A stretch of 64,000 bases of DNA, taken from Ligula intestinalis. Taxonomy: Eukaryota; Platyhelminthes; Cestoda; Diphyllobothriidea; Diphyllobothriidae. The DNA is taken from NCBI GenBank assembly GCA_036362985.1, contig JAYGXS010000004.1, positions 11,421,170 through 11,485,169 on the forward strand. Direction: 5' to 3'. Position numbers and translations under genes: made by a program. Numbering within the stretch: position 1 is the first letter of the stretch; each line of letters begins with the position of its first letter. The notes beneath the pieces are model-generated. The model saw only the letters and a list, made by a program, of their open reading frames with translations. It was not told the DNA's origin and ran no database searches. Positions 10,849-21,777 of the stretch are shown here, one piece after another.

Positions 10849-11395
10849 TTAATTGCCTTCTTGCGCGCGGATAGTTTGTTGGACGGCACACGGGCTCTGA
10901 CCTGTTGATATTTCATCACGTGCGGTGGGCTCGGGCGTGGTGATTGCTCGGCCATCTGGTCCTCCGGTTTTGGCGTCCGATGAGGCGGTGGCCTGTCTGT
11001 TCCTCAATTGACGACTTGCTTTGACCAAATTGAGTCTCAGCATTGAATATGGATTGGGCAAATCGTTGCACTTATTTATGGATCGGGGGCCCGTGAACCA
11101 TGACTCAAGTAGTTCTCGGCTCAACCGATTGTCACCTCTTGCGAGAATTTCGGCCTCATAAAATTTAAACGTGTGGCCGGGTCTCGTCGAATGAGCCGAA
11201 ACTTGAGAATTGGCATCGTTTTACCGTACTGCTGCCGCGTGTTCGGCAAATCACGTCTTGATAAGTCTGCAAGTTTCTCTGACATAGTTGCTTCGACCGC
11301 AACTGCACCAGATCCTGTAGACAACCCCAGATATTTCTTGTCATGGCAGTGGGTCTTTTGGCTTCATTACCTGATGCCTTATGGTTGCCACAGGC
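10849..11395 (-). pseudogene. GIY-YIG endonuclease domain of a Penelope-like element
   Basis: The - strand reads SGVVYRIWCSCGRSNYVRET (family pattern YRI.C.C...YVGET), then, after a stop where the family has Arg, FAEHAAAVR. Another stop follows, then ANSQVSAHSTRPGHTFKFYEAEILARGDN and RELLESWFTGP with INKCNDLPNPYSMLR. The block order Y-I..C..C..NYVGET, EHxxAV, AxHSTRPGHxF, RELLESW..G is the C-terminal nuclease of flatworm Penelope-like retroelements as I know them. At least two nonsense changes break the frame and the RT is missing. Confidence 0.75.
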
Positions 11396-11460
11396 CTGTG
11401 TGCGACTCCAACTCCAACTAGTGTCGAAACGTCAGGCGAATAAATGTATTGTCCCAGTGA
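11395..11460 (+). ncRNA. Hammerhead-like motif (right terminal repeat)
   Basis: The + strand shows CACAGGCCTGTGTG, a stem CGAC..GTGTCG, then AAACGTCAGGC and TTGTCCCAGTG. CACAGG could pair imperfectly with CCAGTG as stem I. The CUGAUGA core is altered to CTGTGTG, so it is probably inactive, but stem II and GAAAC are kept and the stem bases differ from the left copy. Confidence 0.4.
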
Positions 11461-11524
11461 ATGAGTCGTCTTCATCTCAATTACAATCCTTAGGCCGAAT
11501 CCTAAGTTGTAATTAAAAGGGGCA

Positions 11525-12060
11525 GGTATCTATAGAGGGGTGCTGGGAAGGCCAACATGTACAATAAACGCTTTATTAAAAATTTTAAGCAGGTTGAATT
11601 TTCCAAAGTCTCCCACTTTTTTGGACGCCGGCCGTTGGCCCAGTAGGGATTTGATGATGATATTGAACTATAGAGGGGTCCTCGGAAGGCCACCATGTAT
11701 GATGTTCGCTTAAGTCAGTTTATTAAGTAAAATGACTTCTCAGGTTAAAAATGGGAATTCTCGATTATATTAAAATGGGTAGGGTTTCCAAGTAGGTCTT
11801 CGAAAGGTACTTATGTATTAAAGCGACCTACTTAAATGTTTTAAGTAGGCTGGATTACCCATAATTTTCGCTTTTTCTGCACGCCATCCGTCGATCTAAC
11901 AGGGCTTTGATGATGGCATTGAACTGCAGAGCGGTCCTCCGAATGTCATTGCATACCATAGCTGCTTAACTCAGTATCCTAAGCGAAATTAGCCTTTTAA
12001 ATTAACCACGAGAATAACCGCTTACTTACACATTTTAAGCGGGGTGATTTCCACAATATT
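11525..12060. repeat. Diverged tandem repeat, period about 255 bp
   Basis: The block TTTTAAGCAGG..GATT then ACGCCGGCCGTTGGCC..AGTAGGGATTTGATGATG at about 11582-11650 recurs at 11839-11905 and, in part, at 12023. The block CTATAGAGGGGTCCTCGGAAGG at 11671 recurs as CTGCAGAGCGGTCCTCCGAA near 11925. This gives two to three old tandem copies. Confidence 0.6.
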
Positions 12061-12124
12061 TGACCTTTTTGATTTCGTTAACCTTTTTTCTAGTTTGTTT
12101 TGGTGCTTCCACTAGAAAATTTGC

Positions 12125-12600
12125 CCCAATGACCTCGTCCGAGGTTAGGGCACACTCCCCTTACTTACACGCGTTCGCCATTGGTCGGGCGGGGGGTAGC
12201 GATGATATTTAAGCCTCCTTCAGTGTCTTCTCCCAAGGTTTGAGTACGCGACCCAACTTGTCCTCGTAACTCTTTTATTTTACCGAAATATTGCGTTATA
12301 ATTTGTTTCCTGACATACCCCCACCTCTCCTCTCCCTTAAAATCAGGTGCCTGTGAGCCTGAGGGGCGCGCTTCACATGTTTCCCAGGCAGCCCCACAAG
12401 GAATCCCTATCTGAAAATGTACCCTAGTGTCCTCGCCCGAAGTCAGCTCACATCCGCCAACTTACGCGCGTTACTTTTTTTAATTTAGATGATTTTTGCG
12501 CACTGAATTGTTCCCCGATACGCCCACCTATTCTAAACCCTAAACCCAGGTGCCCGTATTGAAGTGGAGAGCACTTCGCGTGGACCGTGAGAACCCAACT
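12125..12600. repeat. Second diverged tandem duplication
   Basis: Segment 12136-12395 (TCGTCCGAGGTTAGGGCACA .. ACTTACACGCGTT .. GACATACCCCCACCTCTCC .. CAGGTGCCTGTGAGC) is repeated, with internal deletion, at 12431-12590 (TCGCCCGAAGTCAGCTCACA .. ACTTACGCGCGTT .. CCGATACGCCCACCTATTC .. CAGGTGCCCGTATTG). The offset is about 295 bp. Confidence 0.55.
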
Positions 12601-13970
12601 ATAGATCTTTGCCGTAAAAGGTTGAAGGCACCTTGGGAAGGGGTTTGTTGTGCACAGAACCCTCCATTGCTCTGGCCACTGGCGAAGCCACGGCTAGTAA
12701 TGACTGTATGAGAGAGTATTAAGTAAGAGGTAGCGACCGCTTTTATGCGATTATGAAGTAAATTAAAGTGTAGTACGATGGGGTTGTTGCAGTACACGAG
12801 AGAGTGTCGTATAAAGTGGTTCATTTTGCGTCGGTAGCGTGTTCAAATGGCCTCTGGACAGCCACGACCATTTGTACGCGCGTATGTGTGCGCACGGAAG
12901 TTAGTCAATAAGCTTCAGGTCGGTGATTCATAACCCAGTTACCTGTAAAGTTGCATGACGTTGCGGCAGCAAGCACTGGAAAAGGAAGTCAGACAGCATT
13001 GTTGGTTGTGGTCTCAGGTCTGCACGTCGGTTTAAGTTCAATTGTTTTGCAGCTGGAGACTCTCTTGTGAACTGGGTTGTTCCCGAGTTGTTTCAGACCC
13101 TCAACAAGTAGGGTGACCGGGGCACTGATAATTGTCCGCCACAACTCGTAAGAAGTATAGTGGTGTGGGATAGAGACACGTTGGGTTCAACAATGTGGGA
13201 TACGATGTGGTCCAACCGGATAATAGACGAGAGAACGTATCCCAACATTTTATAAGTAAGTTGATAGTATAAGGCGTGGAAGGCCATAGTGTGAGGGAGA
13301 ATTTACTAAGGTAGGAACAAGCGTAGTATGTAAGCAATAGGAGAAGTGACTTCCAGACGAGTACAGTCCAGAGTCGCATTCCGGCAAGTCGATCACCGGG
13401 TCTGGAGGTCTGCAACCGAACAGTGAGTCGTCGGCTCAGGCAGTGAATGAGCGAAACAAATCGTCCGCATCTCGGGCACTGGTCTAACCTTGAGAAGTGG
13501 TTGGCTAGTGAGACTAGACCGCCTTGAGAAAGCCAGACAGGAGCGACCTTGAACGGAGGCCTTGACTATGGTGTCGAGCGGACGCATGGTGGTAACGCCA
13601 GACATACCCTAGTCCGCGCGGCGTCCGAGGAAAGCATGACTAAGAAAGGGGGTCGCTATAGTGGGATCAATACAGTCTAACAACCTAGGAATACGAATGA
13701 ATGTGTAATCTGAAGAGAGGACATGTGAACGAAGTTATCTTTTTTCGATAATTGGACTAATTAGTGCACTCTGTCATGAAGTAATCGCCATAGATTCTGA
13801 AACAAAGCTCAACTATTATGTTTTTTCACCATTTGGAAAAAAGCGCAGCTAAAAACTGCATGAATGCGTTTATTTTTATACGGTGGTGGCCCTCGGGGGT
13901 TCTCTCTTAGCCAAATATGACAGGTGTAAAATTCAATTTTAAGTATTTTTACTTATCTCAACTTCGTAAT
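12601..13970. other. No gene seen
   Basis: Frames of 60-104 codons exist on the - strand (12540-12824, 13101-13415, 13393-13605) but have no recognisable motif and no homology to the repeats described here. They overlap each other in several frames, as expected by chance. Confidence 0.45.
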
Positions 13971-15106
13971 AATAATTCCAACTCCAACGCCTTTCTAATG
14001 TTCTGCCTTTTTTCTGGTACCCTTCACACCGTCACAACCAACCACAGAGATTAAAACCTGAACGTCAACCAGATGCCTGCTTTTGGCAAATGCATACCGG
14101 TCCTTCCGGTCTCGCCTTCAGTTCCAAGTCAGGAAAGGCCTCTGACTTGCTTGGGCTCGACTTCTCTAACAGAACCACCCGCAGCACGGATGCAACCAAG
14201 GAGGCAGACGGAAGATTTTGGCGAAAACCGGCGACTTGGAAGATCGAGACGCTGAATCATGCAGGCAGTTTTCACATTCGGTCAACGCTGGATGCCTTGA
14301 ACAGCAACAGCCGAAGCCGTCGATTTGTGCCACTTTCCACCTGGATATTAAAGAGGAAAATTAATGAAGCAAAGGAGGCTTGCAGGAATCTAACTGAGGA
14401 ACTGCGCAACCAGGCTCAGACTCTGCTCAAAACGGTTATTAAGACCCGCAACCGTCTATTTTCCCTAGCCTCCTGGTTGAGTCGTCCAGCGGTTCAGTCA
14501 GGCATTAAGCCTTCTGGCCAGGGCAAAAACAGACGCCTCCATCAGACCATCTTCAAAGCCCTAAATAACGTCGTGAATACTACCTACCAGGTGGTCGCAG
14601 CTGAACGGCGGAAGAAGAGGTTAGCAGCTGAAGGAAGGCATCGAGAGCCAAGCATTTCCATCTCGACCGCATGGACGCGCCGACAAAGGAGTTCGTTTGA
14701 GGAACACATACGCACCAGGGCTGAAGTGTCAGGTCTGCTTTATGAGCTGCGTAGGGAGCGGCGAGTGGCTGTCTTTGACTTCTACCGAACTGTGCGAAGT
14801 CAGTTGAACTGGCCCGAGGAGCGACAGAGAGCTTGGCTGATAAACGGTACACTGCCTGCCTTGATTGAGGAACTGCGTACACCCCGTTTACAGGGCAGAG
14901 ATTTTGTGGATGAAAAGCTGTACGCCGCCCAGCACTATTTGCGAAATTTTATTCGGCTGAGTAAAGACACAATCAAACTGCCGATTGGGAAAGCCTATAA
15001 TATTCTAGTGAATCGCACAATGACGGTTATCCAGGAGGATGAGTCTCCTAGAGATGGCAGCGACCGTTATACGCTCTGGTGCGAGTTTATGGACTATGGT
15101 GGTTGA
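13971..15106 (+). CDS. Unrecognised basic helical protein, probable terminal exon
   Basis: The + strand frame is open from about 13971 to a TGA at 15104-15106. It has an in-frame ATG at 14090 (338 codons). A pyrimidine-rich stretch ending ACCACAG precedes 14048, and another (TCCGGTCTCGCCTTCAG) ends at 14119, so it may be a 3' exon of a longer gene. An AATAAA lies at 15333-15338, about 230 bp after the stop. The product is rich in Arg, Lys and Leu and predicted mostly helical. It contains an amphipathic stretch LKRKINEAKEACRNL, a KKRL basic patch and a C-terminal region VFDFYRTVRSQLNWPEERQR. I do not recognise the family. Amphipathic helices faintly recall perilipin-type lipid-droplet proteins, but there is not enough to assign it. 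Its length, lack of stops and neat codon use argue against chance; no repeat copy was seen elsewhere in the window. Confidence 0.55.
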
Positions 15107-15890
15107 ATAATCACATGAAGCTGGCTTCGGCAAAGGCAACCCTCGGCTGGAAGACCTCGTATTGCATTTTTTTCCGAGCCTTCAGGTAATTTGACCGGCA
15201 TGTTGAACGTCGGCGGTTTGTAAAAAGGATATATGTGGGCATTTGTACAGACTTTGGCCCATCAACCATATTCCTTTCAACTACATTTTTTTATCAAGCA
15301 GCATTTAAATTCCAGGTTTTACTTATTTTTTGAATAAAATATTAATTGTGTGTGAAAAATTGCAATTTCTCCATTTTAAAAAGGTACTCGATCACCATTA
15401 TCAGACTCCAAAATATTTAACATCCAGCGTCCCCAAGGCACAGCAATAAAAGGTGTTTGTCAGAGTTGCTTGAACGATGTCAGCACAAAGTTCTTAGGAA
15501 ACGCTGCAGGGTTTATAATTAAGTGGACCTTCCGATACCTGGATGTATCTCCTATGTTTTCGCAGCTTTTGGTGAAGGCAGAAGAACAAATGCACAGTTT
15601 TTTTACTTTGAGCACATAGGCTTTGTGATAAGTAGGGATGCACAACCAATACTTAGAAGAATTGAGAGTCTGTATTGTGAAGTAAAATAGCAATCGCTAA
15701 GGGGCGACGTAGAATGCATCCTTCTTCATAAATTCACGCCGGTGATGGGCCTCTTGAATCTGCTTTCAACATTAGAAGGAGACGCTAGGCAAACGCTGAG
15801 CTGTTAGCTGTTTCTTACAAATCTGACTGCTGAATATAATTGCCGACTTTTTGGTTTATTTAAGAAGATTTATAACTTAGACACATACTC
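15107..15890. other. Probable 3' UTR, then unrecognised sequence
   Basis: AT-rich sequence follows the stop of the unknown gene, with AATAAA at 15333. Beyond it only short unassigned frames occur (15460-15693, - strand). Confidence 0.45.
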
Positions 15891-15894
15891 TAAG

Positions 15895-15975
15895 ATCTAT
15901 CTGCGGAGACCAGCATTTTTTCGCCGCCCTTGGAATTTGAACTTGTGACCTCTGCACAGTCGGCTAGCGCTCCTC
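15895..15975 (-). repeat. tRNA-derived SINE-like copy
   Basis: Read on the - strand: GAGGAGCGCTAGCCGACTG (A-box-like), a short spacer, then GTTCAAATTCC (B-box-like), then GGCGGCGAAAAAATGCTG. The same order, including the run after the B box, occurs at 24640-24725. Two such dispersed copies suggest a tRNA-derived SINE and not a functional tRNA; acceptor-stem pairing is not visible. Confidence 0.45.
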
Positions 15976-15979
15976 ATCA

Positions 15980-18055
15980 TTTGGAATTTATATTTATTAG
16001 CACCAGAAAGACACTATCAATACGCAATTAGTTGTGTAAAAACAAATACAAAAATGAATTTGACAATGTACGCAGATAAACGTACAATTTTTTAATACTG
16101 TGAGCAGAAATTGCCCTTTTAGGGCAATATTTGGCTGGTTAATCTTTGGGTGGTTAACAGCAAACGAAAAGGGAGCGATTTTAGCCGTAAACATAAATAG
16201 GACTCCGACTATCTGATTGAAGGATAGGCTATGGAGACATCATGGTTGGCAAGAGACATGATGCAAAGAACGGCAAATTGGATACCATCTCCGACACCTG
16301 AAAGTAAAGAGTAGAGAGTGTTTAAATGGTAAAGATGTGGGTGGAAGTATACTCAGCGAGCAGTCACATCGGTTGTACGGATGACTAACAGGATCGAGGA
16401 CCGAAATCCGGGCGAGTAGTGAACTATTAATATAGCGGAAAGGGACACAAAAACATGTGATCGGATCCTGTCCTGCCAAGATTCATACCCACTGTTCACC
16501 GATGGATTGCAATTGTCATCTAGAATTGTTACGGATGTTTGGCAGCTTTGCCATAAAATTTAGAGCGGGAAGCGGAGCCGAGGTTATCGCACCTTTCGGG
16601 CTCGATTAGTTTCTGAAAATTGAAAATGCTGTTTTTATTGGAAGGCGGGCCTGCCATTCACAGAATGGCTGGCGTTTAAATTTTGAACGCATATTTGCAT
16701 AGTTATAGGCTTTATTGAAAGTTTTTTAGCTTAAGGATAATAGCTCAATATAAACATCCTCAATATCTCAAACCATTGAGGATATGATATTTGACCCGTA
16801 TTCCAACGGTTGAGTACCTCCATTGTAACATGAGCATAGGAAACAGGTCTTGTTTTAATGGTTACAATCTGAGATGTCACGGTCTTATTATGCTTTTTGT
16901 CAGGACAGTCTGCAAGATTGTGGTGGCAGTTGGTTAGGCTGACTCCTAACAGGTCTGATCTAGGACGACACTGTAAATGGTTGAGCTATAGAATGCTCCT
17001 TTTCGTTTATGTAGACTGCAGAAGGTCGGTTTATAAGTGATTGCTTCGGAAGGCAGTGGATTGAAGACCCGATCAACGGTCGTACATGTTTGATTTCCGT
17101 TGGCTCTGCCAAAACTTGGCCTCGCCTAGCGAGTTCGCTTGCATGCCGCTAGGCGCGACCATGTCTATTTTTACGAACTTTACGGCAGGCAGTTCAGATT
17201 TTCAAGTGACCAATTTTCCATTGGGATGCACTATGTTTACGAGGCTATGTATAAATTAATCTTGAAATTATAGTCAAATCAGTTGGGATGTTTTTTTTTA
17301 CAACCGATGGTCAGTCACCACGAAAGATAAGCATTACACATTTAATCGTAGCACTATATACAAACAAATTATGGGATTGAAAGGGACATACTGTGTTGCA
17401 ATGGAAGAACCATCCACCCCTTCAATGTCGTCGATGATCAATCAATCGCTGGACTTGGAAATGCCCGAAGCAAGCACAGCAGCTCATTGGGATATAAATC
17501 TTGTGTATACTAGCTACTAGAAAACACAGTATCCCAGAAAGAAGGGGAAAAGTAGACTCAATAGGAGGCAAATACTTGTGGGAATTCTGTATGCAAGTTT
17601 TCACAAATACATGCTGTGCACATCCTGCCTTATTGAAAGCACAAATTTCTCTACGCCATGTAGAAGAGATCGCCTAGTTCTCATAACATTTTGCGACACG
17701 TGTGGATCATATTTTATGCTGCTTTTTCTGCTGCTTTCGAACAAAGATGGTCTGCTCATCCTCTTAATGAACCACCTAGAACAAACTAAGTGAGGGCTGA
17801 GTTATTCTACTAAACGTAGTCGATGGATGCATCGTATTTCACGCCTACCAGCTCAGGTTATTTTTTTGAATTTTATCTGCAATCACCTTTAGATAAAGAT
17901 ATTTAACTTATAAAGTCCCTTTCTATTATCAGAATAACGTAAAAGGCTTTCCGCCTCGTAGATAAGGCAAACTTTCTTTTCTGAAGTTTTTTTCGGTGAA
18001 AATAACACATTGGCGCAAAAAATGATGAATAGCAAATTTGAAGTGCAAAATGGGG
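15980..18055. other. No gene seen
   Basis: Only short frames are present (16240-16479 and 17422-17604 on -, 17578-17793 on +), all without recognisable motifs. No clear repeats were noticed. Confidence 0.45.
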
Positions 18056-18059
18056 AGAG

Positions 18060-18560
18060 GGAGGCGACGGGTATATGTAAATCGGATGCCCTGCTGCTGA
18101 AAGTGTTTGAAGCATGTCAGGAGGAGGCCATCGCGGTTGTTTAATATCCTAATGGTCACATGAGAAGAAGATTGCGGTGGTCACGAGAACATCACCTTGT
18201 TTTGGAGATGTGCCCTTCATATGCCCTGGGTCTGCCGACCAGATGACGAAACACAGGAGCCCACGATCATCGACTGTTATTATAAACAAACATATTACTG
18301 AAAAATAGCAAGCAGCATGTTTTTATAAATGTTATAACTCTAGCTTCATTTCACAGAAAGTCGTTGTCACGCTGGTCCAACCTCGTCTTAAACGTCTCCA
18401 CAGATGGGGACATGACAATGTCTGCGTGCTGAACATTCCATGCCTTGATTACCCTCTTAGAGAAGAAGAATTTTCGTGTGTTCAATCTTGCCCCAGTCAC
18501 ACGTAGTTTGACAGACAGGGTGTCCGCGCAAGCAAGTAGTAGTGGCCAGCTCAAAGAAAT
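18060..18560 (-). mobile_element. CR1-like LINE, 5'-truncated 3' end
   Basis: The last codons of ORF2 lie at 18554-18354 (VTGARLNTRKFFFSKRV.. then AWN and DIVMSPSVETFKTRLD). The downstream part contains ACATATTACTGAAAAATAGC at about 18288-18310 and further 3' sequence to about 18060. The whole 500 bp has a diverged second copy at 21060-21560 inside another LINE, including GTGTTTGAAGCATGTCAGG and CATCGCGGTT. It is a dead 3' fragment. Confidence 0.7.
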
Positions 18561-19138
18561 CGTTGGATGCTAGGCAACAATTCTGACCCGGGGTGAAAGG
18601 CATCAGTTAACATTAGAAACGTAGGGCTACTAGAAGCAGTATATAATGAGAAAAAGAGGACAGGAAAAACTATAGGAGCGGAGCACAAATATCCAAAGGG
18701 CAAGTTGTTAGACTCGCCAAAAGATCGAACGTAATAGACAAAAATGCGAAAGAAGTATCAAAAGGATAGCGGCCCGTATTACACCGATTCACAAAAGCGA
18801 TATTTGTGTATTTGCGAACAACAATGGGCAAGCCATTCTGACTTTCATGTGCTGCAAGGCTATGGAGATCATCAAAAAGGAATTGATGACACATTTGGAA
18901 ACCCATAACCTCTGGTCTAATGCACAAAACGACCTTCTTAGGGGAAGATTGTGCGTAACTAAATTGTGTATTTAGATATGAAGGGTTGCAGGCAGGGTAG
19001 CAATCAGTATGAAGTTGCGGACAGTAAACATAACACGCACTTGAGTAAGTTGTCGTGGAGCAATGTGCAAGAGTATGAAAATGAATTGGAGCCAGGAAAA
19101 TGTTTTATAAGTTAGCAATAAGAAATCTTGTGATAGTT
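18561..19138. other. No gene seen
   Basis: The - strand frame 18670-18927 (85 codons) is unrecognised. The rest is AT-rich sequence without clear repeats. Confidence 0.4.
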
Positions 19139-19400
19139 GCCTTTTGTCAAATAAAAGGCCATCGAGTCTTCTTTTATTATCACCGGCGGTAACCGTCTCG
19201 CTTGGTGGCGAGTGGTGGCGAGTCTTACAACTCGGTGGCTGAAGAAAAACATTCTAAGGTCCAATTGAGTACGATCGTTTTTGAGCTTTTAAGGATGGCC
19301 ACGCAGGTGAGTTCATTTTAGTTTTCAGTTCATTTGTTGAGGATAAAAGGGAAAGCCTTTGAAAACCCTATTTAGGACGTGTACAAGCACCTATAAAAAA
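19139..19400 (-). mobile_element. CR1-like LINE fragment (same family as 50500-51490)
   Basis: The DNA matches the coding tail at 50727-50895 closely, for example CTTTTGTCAAATAAAA, AACCGTCTCGCTTGGTGGCG and AAGGATGGCCACGCAGGTGA. From 19325 to 19400 the sequence switches to a block resembling the hairpin-rich LINE 3' end seen near 20880 and 50540 (AAGCCTTTGAAAACCCTATT). Two truncated pieces are therefore joined here. Confidence 0.7.
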
Positions 19401-19475
19401 TTACCACTAATAACATAGTATTGGCAAACAGTGAGTAGCATTGTTTTTTTACAATATATGTCTGGTTTTTAGAGT

Positions 19476-20600
19476 TCAGAATTGGAGAGAGGAGAAGGGA
19501 CGCATGTAATTATCCAAACGTTGTTTGTACATCTGAAGGGAAGTCGCCTCCACGACTGACTGTGGAAGGTTGTTCGACTGTTGTATGACACGTTGCGTGA
19601 AGAATTCAGAGTAGAGGATTAGCTTGGACATTTTCGTGCGCAGCTTCATTGTGTGCCCGCGGAGATGAGGCGAGAGGTGCCACTGAAACATGTCTTCAAA
19701 GTGTAATCCTTTCTCAAGACCGTTTATTATCTTGTAATCTAGGATAAGATCCCCTCTTTGTTGCCTGTAATGCAGAGGGAATAAATTTAAGCATGTCAGT
19801 CTATCTATGTAGGTGTGGATGTTAAGACCTCTTACTAGCTTTGTTGTCCGAAGCTGCCCTTTCTCCAGACATGCTGTGTCCTTTGCTAGCCATGGCCGCC
19901 ACGCCTGTATGCCATACTCTAGGTGTGGTCGAACAAATGTGCCGTACACTCTGCCAAAGAGATCTTCATCGGAGGCTAGAAACGCCATTTTGATAGCGTG
20001 CAGCACTCCCGTGGCTTTATTTGCAGCTTTGACAGACTGTAATGAGGGCTTCAGATTACTCTGTATCCAAATGCCGAGGTCTTTTTGCGTAGATGCTACG
20101 GGAATTCGGATGTTTTTAAGGTGATATGTCCTGCTGCTCTGGGAGATAGGGAAGTTTGCTGGACGCAGGTGGAGGACGGCACACTTTTGCACATTGAAAT
20201 CCAGCAGCCATCTCTCGGACCACATCTGCAGTTTGCAAAGATTATTTTGCAGAGCATCTCGGTCGCTTGGGCGCTTAATGACCTGCCAGAACTTAACATC
20301 CTCGGCAAACATGATTTTACCGCAGTTCAGTTCTTTAAGGCTGTCGTTTACATAGAGAATGAAGAGAAGAGGACTGAGAACAGAGCCTTGAGGAACCCCA
20401 CTTACTGCGTCAACTCAGTCCGATTTATCCTCCCCGATACAAACGCGTTGTTTTCGACTGACTAAAAATGACCTGATCCAGTCCAAAATTTTCCCCTTGA
20501 TGCCAGGAACGCTCAGTTTATGTAAAAGGCGTTGATGGGGCACGCTGTCAAAGGCTTTGCGGAAATCGATGTACACTACATCCACTTCGAAGCCCTCTTC
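19476..20600 (-). pseudogene. LINE ORF2: reverse transcriptase palm and C-terminal domain
   Basis: The - strand encodes YIDFRKAFDSVPHQRLLHKL (RT block with the first catalytic Asp), then SGVPQGSVLSPLLFILYVND. The motif expected to read FADD is FAED (MFAEDVKF). Then come KDLGIWIQSNLKPS and GTFVRPHLEYGIQAW, typical of the CR1 C-terminal part, and a tail VIQQSNNLPQSVV. The 278-codon C-terminal frame (20312-19476) is open, but the first Asp of the catalytic pair is Glu, which should abolish or strongly reduce polymerase activity. Confidence 0.8.
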
Positions 20601-20861
20601 TAAAGCACTTGTCCAGGCCTCAATTGAAGTCAGTAAATTTGAAGGGCAGGAGCACCCTCACCGAAAGCCATGTTGGAAATATTTTATGATGTCACTTTCA
20701 TCGCAAAATCTTAGTATGGCCTGCTTGAAAAGGACCTTCATCATTTTGCAGGAAAGGCAAGTCAAGCTTATGGGCCGAAAGCTGTTTGCAGACACCTTGC
20801 TTCCTCCCTTATATAACGGTACGATGTTGGCCGTCTTCCACTGCAAAGGCAAGTCAGGTCA

Positions 20862-21777
20862 GGTCAGGTTTTATTGAGGGAAATATAGGTAAATACCTTT
20901 GAACTCCCTATTGGTACAGTTTTTTCAATGCATTTGATCTGCAGAACATTTCAGATCAGTGGCGTTGCCAGAAATTTGAGGGCCGACAGTGAAAAAACTC
21001 CTTAGGCATTGTTCAGAAGTCTAGGGGTTTGAATGCCATTTGAGAGATTTAAGGAGAAAAACTGGCGCCCGGGGGAGGGGGGGTGCAGAGTATATTCGAA
21101 GCTGATGGCCTGTGCTAAGAGTGTTTGAAGCATGTCAGGGAGAGTCCATCGCGGTTTTTGCCATAATACCAAGGGTCCCACGAAGAGGTTGCGGAGGTCA
21201 CGCGAACCTCATCGAGTGTCGGCGATGTGCCCATCGTGCACCCTTGTTGGTTTAACGAGTCTGCCTGCTAATTGACAGAAGAAATATAATCGGTAGTTTT
21301 CTAAACAAACATATTACTGAAAATTAGCAAGTAGTATGTTTTTTATAATGTGATTATTCCACAATTTGCATTTGGCAACTGGCAGTTTATTTTCGGGGGC
21401 TCAGTGGCTATTTGTTCGAACTTAATAGTGTCGTAAACATGCCTACAGATGCGTTTGACGTGTGCTCAGATGGCGACATAACAATGTCCGCGGGCAGAGC
21501 ATTCCAGGCCTGAATTGGGAAAAGTTTTACAAATCCGCGTAGTCTCGGATCACAACGTTTGGTGGACTCGAAGCTTGCAATTCTTGTTATTCTTAACTAA
21601 CATATTACTGAAAATCAGTGAGTAGTATGTTTATATACATATATATAACTTCATTCTAGCCATATCCAATTTTGGTGGGCATTTCGGGTATGAAAATCTA
21701 AATTTCTCTTGAATGCATCCACAGATGGGGACATAACAATTTCCTCGGGGAGTGCATTCCAAGCTTCAACTACTCTA
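20862..21777 (-). mobile_element. Nested insertion of two LINE 3' fragments with a (CCTGA)n tail
   Basis: The insertion sits between the codons for GDW (21778) and LPLQWK (20852) of the host LINE. From 21777 to about 21590 it encodes VVEAWNALPEEIVMSPSVDA with its own 3' sequence ACATATTACTGAAAATCAG. From 21560 to 21060 lies a second copy with ACATATTACTGAAAATTAGC and a long 3' part matching 18060-18350. It ends at 20850-20960 in a CAATAAAACCTGACCTGACC tail (- strand). All parts share the - orientation. No clear target duplication is visible. Confidence 0.7.

Larger units (their letters stand above)
10661..11486 (-). mobile_element. Penelope-like element fragment between inverted terminal repeats
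   Basis: An inverted repeat of about 55 bp bounds the segment: AATTGAGAAGAAGACGACTC on the left, matched by the reverse complement of the right end (11431-11486), including TGGGACAATACRTTTATTCG and CCTGACGTTT. The interior encodes, on the - strand, a GIY-YIG endonuclease domain of the type carried at the C-terminus of Penelope-like RTs. Such elements are known to carry terminal repeats that may be inverted at the truncated 5' end and may contain hammerhead motifs. The reverse transcriptase itself is absent, so this is a short 5'-truncated copy. Confidence 0.7.
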
